Made by a program: the position numbers and the translations under genes
The notes under the pieces: model-generated
What the model saw: only the letters and a program-made list of their open reading frames with translations
What the model was told of the DNA's origin: nothing
Databases searched by the model: none
Source of the DNA: an uncultured Clostridia bacterium
GTDB lineage: Bacteria > Bacillota > Clostridia > Oscillospirales > CAG-272
Direction of reading: 5' to 3'
Assembly (NCBI GenBank): GCA_944391815.1
Contig: CALXUV010000028.1
Coordinates: 1-44,239 of the forward strand
DNA length: 44,239 nucleotides
Shown here: in pieces, positions 43,236-44,239 of the stretch
Layout: every line of letters begins with the position of its first letter
How positions within the stretch are numbered: position 1 is the stretch's first letter

Positions 43236-44239
43236 TTATCCGAGAGGAATAAAAGAATTAAGCATAATCAGTACAAATGCAAGAATAATGAAGATAATAG
43301 TTATCGGGTTGGCAAAATAAACAGCTTTTGAAGTCATACCGCAGTCGTTTCTTTTAAGCCTGAACTGTTTTTTGTTCAGAACGAACTCGAAAATCAAAGT
43401 CAGTATGCCGGCAAAAATAAATGCGAACACAATCATTGACAAAAGTCCGTTCAGAAGAAGCGCAATCGGCTCGCCTTCCAATATTGTCCCGTCTTCCGTG
43501 GTAATGAACGAGTAGACGACGGAAGTCAGAAAAGAAAATCCGTTAAGACAGAAGTGAGCAAATATTGAAGGCAGAATGGACTGAGCTTTGATGTCCACAA
43601 AACCGAGTATGACACCGAACGCCGCGGCAAAAAACATCTGCTGATGGTTGAGATGGAAAACACCGAAAAGTATACCCGAGACGACAGCGGCATACCAGCT
43701 TCCGAACTTCATCAGACCGGTCATGATAAAACCGCGGAACAGTATCTCTTCAAAAATAGGAGCGCAGATTACAACGATGAAAAAATAAGCGATAAATTCC
43801 GGCAAAGATTGCGGAGCCATGCCTTCGGAGTTATTGACATAAATTCCGAGTGCCTCTAAAATCATGAAGAAGAAACTGAAAACGAAAGATACTATATACA
43901 CCGCAGCCATTGAGATGATTGTCCAGCGTAACACATAAGAAAATCTGACTTTCGGTTTTACGAAAAACTCTTTTGTTTTTGTTTTCAAGTTGATTTTTGC
44001 GACAAGAAAAATAATCGGGAAGAAAACAAGATACTGAACAAACATCATCAGATAGTTAAGAAAATCGTAAATGCTCTCGTCGAACAGGTAGAGGTTAAAG
44101 CTTACAAGGAAAACAGAGCCGTAAGTAAGTGCTATAAGCAGAATAAGCAAACCCGAAACAAGCCCTGACATCCAGAACAGCTTCTTTGATGCAAGCTTGC
44201 CGAGGATATTTCTTTCGAAGTTTATGCGTCCGTAGTACA
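43236..44239 (-). CDS. CPBP-family intramembrane metalloprotease, 5' end outside the window
   Basis: A polytopic membrane protein of the CPBP (Abi/CAAX protease-like) family. The three diagnostic motifs are present: FEEILFRGFIMTG (EExxxR), FGVFHLNHQQMFF (FxxxH) and IFAHFCLNGF (HxxxN/D). About eight spans are predicted. The frame is open from the in-frame Met at 44171 to the right edge (YYGRINFERNILGKLASKKL), so the true start lies beyond 44239 and the N-terminus is missing. Members cleave membrane or prenylated peptides, or act in bacteriocin immunity; the role here is unknown. It converges on murG. Confidence 0.88.
   Translation of the reverse strand, partial: YYGRINFERNILGKLASKKLFWMSGLVSGLLILLIALTYGSVFLVSFNLYLFDESIYDFLNYLMMFVQYLVFFPIIFLVAKINLKTKTKEFFVKPKVRFSYVLRWTIISMAAVYIVSFVFSFFFMILEALGIYVNNSEGMAPQSLPEFIAYFFIVVICAPIFEEILFRGFIMTGLMKFGSWYAAVVSGILFGVFHLNHQQMFFAAAFGVILGFVDIKAQSILPSIFAHFCLNGFSFLTSVVYSFITTEDGTILEGEPIALLLNGLLSMIVFAFIFAGILTLIFEFVLNKKQFRLKRNDCGMTSKAVYFANPITIIFIILAFVLIMLNSFIPLG

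Overview
The window reads as chromosomal DNA of a low-to-moderate GC Gram-positive anaerobe, most likely a gut-type member of Clostridia (Oscillospiraceae-like; this is an inference). Supporting signs are strong AGGAGG-type ribosome sites, frequent TTG/GTG starts, sigma-A promoters with 17-nt spacing, a T-box leader on valS, a Crh-like HPr, a PASTA-tailed SpoVD/PBP2 in the division-wall cluster, and an oxygen-sensitive 2-ketoacid:ferredoxin oxidoreductase. No rRNA, tRNA, insertion sequence, prophage or CRISPR array was seen.

Layout. 1-1.1 kb: a membrane-anchored RelA/SpoT-type HD hydrolase. 1.3-8.4 kb: two secreted or surface genes, a 1747-aa heparinase II/III-like polysaccharide lyase and a beta-helix protein with Pmp-like GGA(I/L/V)Y repeats and a C-terminal anchor. 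8.5-8.7 kb: the 3' remnant of a uroporphyrinogen-decarboxylase-family gene. 9.0-11.4 kb (minus): a capsule-type phosphoregulatory set (BY-kinase, Wzz-like adaptor, CpsB-type PHP phosphatase) with no glycosyltransferases beside it. 11.6-14.4 kb: a PMCA-like calcium P-type ATPase. 14.7-15.0 kb (minus): rpmE, with a leader ORF overlapping its start.

15.1-19.3 kb: one operon from a consensus promoter encoding phenylacetate-CoA ligase, both subunits of indolepyruvate/arylpyruvate ferredoxin oxidoreductase, and a double-ACT protein; together these look like an aromatic amino-acid oxidation module. 19.4-24.0 kb: a 1555-aa membrane protein with a 53-aa tandem acidic repeat and a C-terminal ribosomal uL15-like domain, the strangest gene here. 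24.2-29.5 kb (minus): a stand-alone SulP-type STAS domain, rsmH-coaD-rsmD, uvrC, and a Crh-like HPr in which the active-site His is Asn. 29.8-32.9 kb: a T-box-controlled valS. 33.1-33.6 kb (minus): an XRE regulator and membrane partner behind a palindromic promoter.

33.8-42.8 kb: the wall-synthesis cluster spoVD/pbp2-murE-murF-mraY-ftsW-murG. It is unusual in three ways: murE has an in-frame TGA just before its last conserved motif, murD is missing from its usual place between mraY and ftsW, and rsmH lies about 9 kb away on the other strand. The window ends in a CPBP-family membrane protease gene cut by the right edge. The best candidates for undescribed biology are the uL15-tailed membrane protein, the His-less HPr with its own promoter and terminator, the rpmE leader peptide, and the interrupted murE.
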